This document shows, in pieces, positions 62,427-64,000 of a stretch of 64,000 nucleotides of DNA (positions are counted from its first letter, which is position 1; each line of letters opens with the position of its first letter). Source of the DNA: Rufibacter latericius. Lineage in GTDB: Bacteria; Bacteroidota; Bacteroidia; Cytophagales; Hymenobacteraceae. Position numbers and translations under genes: made by a program. The stretch is taken from assembly GCF_003721515.1 (NCBI RefSeq), contig NZ_RJJD01000003.1, forward strand, positions 513,988 to 577,987. Direction: 5' to 3'. The notes beneath the pieces are model-generated. The model saw nothing but the letters and a program-made list of their open reading frames with translations, ran no database searches and was not told the DNA's origin.

Positions 62427-63779
62427 ATGAATTTAAATGCACTTACTGCTATCTCTCCTATAGATGGCCGGTACCGTAGCCAGGTAGCACAACTTGCTAA
62501 CTACTTTTCTGAATTTGCTCTTATACGATATCGTCTCTTAGTGGAAGTAGAATACTTTATTTCCCTTTGTGAACTTCCGCTTCCGCAGTTAACAGGAATT
62601 GACCACAATCTTTTTACCGCCATGCGGAAAATATATGAAGACTTTCCATTGGAAGATGCTCAAAAGATCAAAGAAACCGAGAAGATCACAAACCATGATG
62701 TAAAAGCGGTTGAGTACTTCCTGAAAGAAAAATTGGAGGACTTGGGAATAGGCGAAACAAAGGAGTTTGTGCATTTCGGGCTTACCTCGCAGGACATCAA
62801 CAACACCGCTATCCCGGTTTCCTTGCAAGAAGCCATCAATAAAGAATACCTTCCTCTATTAAACCAAGTTCTAGAGACTTTAAGATTGCTTGCTAACGAA
62901 TGGAAAGAAATTCCCATGCTCGCCCATACACACGGTCAACCCGCCTCCCCCACTAGATTGGGTAAAGAAATACAGGTATTTGTAGAACGTTTAGAGCAGC
63001 AACTCCTATTGCTCCATCAAATACCTTATGCTGGTAAATTCGGAGGGGCCACAGGAAACTTCAATGCTCACTTTGTAGCCTATCCGTCCACCGATTGGGT
63101 TGATTTCGGAAATAAGTTCTTACAGGAGAAGTTACACCTTAAAAGAAGCCAAGTAACTACACAGATTGAGCATTACGATCATTTGGCCGCCCTCTTTGAT
63201 ACCATCAAACGGATCAATACCATTCTAATAGATTTCTCCCGAGATATCTGGCAATACATCTCCATGGGTTATTTCAAGCAGAAAATTAAAGAAGGAGAAA
63301 TCGGTTCGTCTGCCATGCCTCATAAGGTAAACCCAATTGACTTTGAAAATGCAGAAGGAAATTTAGGAATGGCAAATGCGCTATTTGGCTATCTTTCTGA
63401 AAAGTTACCAATTTCAAGACTTCAAAGAGACCTAACAGATTCTACAGTTTTAAGGAATATAGGCGTCCCAATTTCTCATTCTTTCCTGGCGCTTAAATCC
63501 TTGGAGAAAGGTATTGGAAAACTTCAGTTAAATAAAGAAGCGTTGAATGAACACCTGGAAGAAAACTGGGCAGTAGTGGCAGAAGCGATCCAGACGGTAC
63601 TTAGAAGAGAAGGGTACCCAGCGCCTTACGAAGCTTTGAAAGGCCTTACCAGAACCAATGAAAAAATTACGGAGAAGACAATTCAGGATTTCATCCAAAC
63701 CCTTGATGTGACAGATGCTCTTAAAGTAGAATTGAACCAAATCACTCCTTTTACTTACACCGGGGTAACCCTTTTCTAA
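62427..63779 (+). CDS. purB: Adenylosuccinate lyase
   Basis: A 450-residue homotetrameric lyase acting twice in purine synthesis (SAICAR to AICAR, adenylosuccinate to AMP). The family signature GSSAMPHKVNPIDFENAEGN holds the catalytic Ser loop; THGQPASPTRLGKEI and HFGLTSQDINNTA are the other active-site segments. The start MNLNALTAISPIDGRYRSQV is the long-form PurB beginning seen in E. coli. Length is typical. A perfect 20-bp hairpin terminator follows. Confidence 0.97.
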   Translation: MNLNALTAISPIDGRYRSQVAQLANYFSEFALIRYRLLVEVEYFISLCELPLPQLTGIDHNLFTAMRKIYEDFPLEDAQKIKETEKITNHDVKAVEYFLKEKLEDLGIGETKEFVHFGLTSQDINNTAIPVSLQEAINKEYLPLLNQVLETLRLLANEWKEIPMLAHTHGQPASPTRLGKEIQVFVERLEQQLLLLHQIPYAGKFGGATGNFNAHFVAYPSTDWVDFGNKFLQEKLHLKRSQVTTQIEHYDHLAALFDTIKRINTILIDFSRDIWQYISMGYFKQKIKEGEIGSSAMPHKVNPIDFENAEGNLGMANALFGYLSEKLPISRLQRDLTDSTVLRNIGVPISHSFLALKSLEKGIGKLQLNKEALNEHLEENWAVVAEAIQTVLRREGYPAPYEALKGLTRTNEKITEKTIQDFIQTLDVTDALKVELNQITPFTYTGVTLF

Positions 63780-63800
63780 AGAAAACAAAAGACCTAAACA

Positions 63801-63850
63801 TAAAATAAGAAGGGAGAGCCCAATTAAATAGGCTCTCCCTTCTTATTTTA
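63801..63850 (+). terminator. Terminator of purB, 20-bp perfect stem
   Basis: Arms 63801-63820 and 63831-63850 are perfectly complementary around CAATTAAATA. It is 21 bp after the stop and ends in TTATTTTAT. Confidence 0.9.
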
Positions 63851-63891
63851 TCTGCAATTTGTTTTGTTAAATACTTATAAACCTAAGAACC

Positions 63892-64000
63892 CTTTCCGGC
63901 AACCCACCCTAACCCTCTCCCCCGGTCCTTCTTAAAACGCCGATCGCCCCACCGTCCTTTCGGAGGGTGGGGCGACTTAAGGTGGGGTTGGCGGCTACCT
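63892..64000. repeat. G/C-rich inverted repeat at window end
   Basis: CGCCCCACC (about 63945-63953) pairs with GGTGGGGCG (about 63966-63974), and the outer CAACCCACC and GGTGGGGTTG form a second layer. The CCCTAACCCTCTCCCC segment (about 63909-63924) is a form I recall in many Bacteroidota intergenic repeats. It may continue past the window. Confidence 0.5.

Noticed and set aside
1..64000. tRNA, rRNA, CRISPR arrays, insertion sequences, prophage or toxin-antitoxin and other defence systems
   Set aside because: I looked for T-loop GGTTCGAATCC patterns, transposase motifs, phage proteins and repeat-spacer periodicity and saw none. Small RNAs without strong motifs could still be missed.

Overview
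The window comes from a Bacteroidota chromosome, most likely Cytophagales / Hymenobacteraceae (Rufibacter-, Pontibacter- or Hymenobacter-like). The evidence is moderate GC, arrays of MacB/FtsX-type permeases behind a sigma-54 regulator, a TonB receptor paired with a DUF4249 lipoprotein, two proteins with type IX secretion sorting tails, a Bacteroidota-type short arginine decarboxylase, promoters of the TAnnTTTG type and general lack of Shine-Dalgarno sequences. No phage, insertion sequence, CRISPR array, tRNA or rRNA was seen. The gene content looks like ordinary core and accessory chromosome.

Layout. 1-11205: a histidine kinase (cut by the window edge) overlapping an NtrC-type response regulator, divergent from one ABC ATPase and three large FtsX/MacB permeases with a DoxX protein among them, probably one regulon for envelope stress or export. 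11509-16799: M61 peptidase, TonB-linked outer-membrane receptor and DUF4249 lipoprotein. 17050-23318: purine nucleoside phosphorylase, SppA, a small predicted barrel protein and a GH1-RmlD fusion. 23905-26863: two soluble PAS histidine kinases and a single-domain response regulator. 26962-37195: RarA, a sulfur-handling pair (MBL-rhodanese and TauE/SafE), small metabolic and hypothetical genes, a YgiB/YgiC-like pair, MurI and an SPW-repeat protein. 37323-49418: ABC-F ATPase, CoA transferase, two tandem-duplicated secreted PKD-like proteins and a DEAD-box helicase. 49513-55594: MenA with glutathione peroxidase, then an arginine block (ArgS, arginase, arginine decarboxylase). 55680-63779: small lipoprotein, HAD phosphatase, protoporphyrinogen oxidase, dolichyl-phosphate-mannose-synthase-like enzyme, TerC, an AsmA-like/GT51 protein and PurB.

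The most striking signal is not a gene. About 25 intergenic gaps each carry one palindrome of almost constant length (36 bp, a few 35) that starts GTTT, has TTTT and GAAAA around its centre and ends AAAC. The stem sequence between these anchors differs at each site while staying complementary. Many copies begin 2-30 bp after a stop codon, and several have extra locus-specific complementary flanks. This looks like a structured 3'-end or termination element family, or an old miniature repeat turned to that use. A second, separate repeat island (nested inverted repeats, 2979-3270) sits between the ABC ATPase and its first permease.
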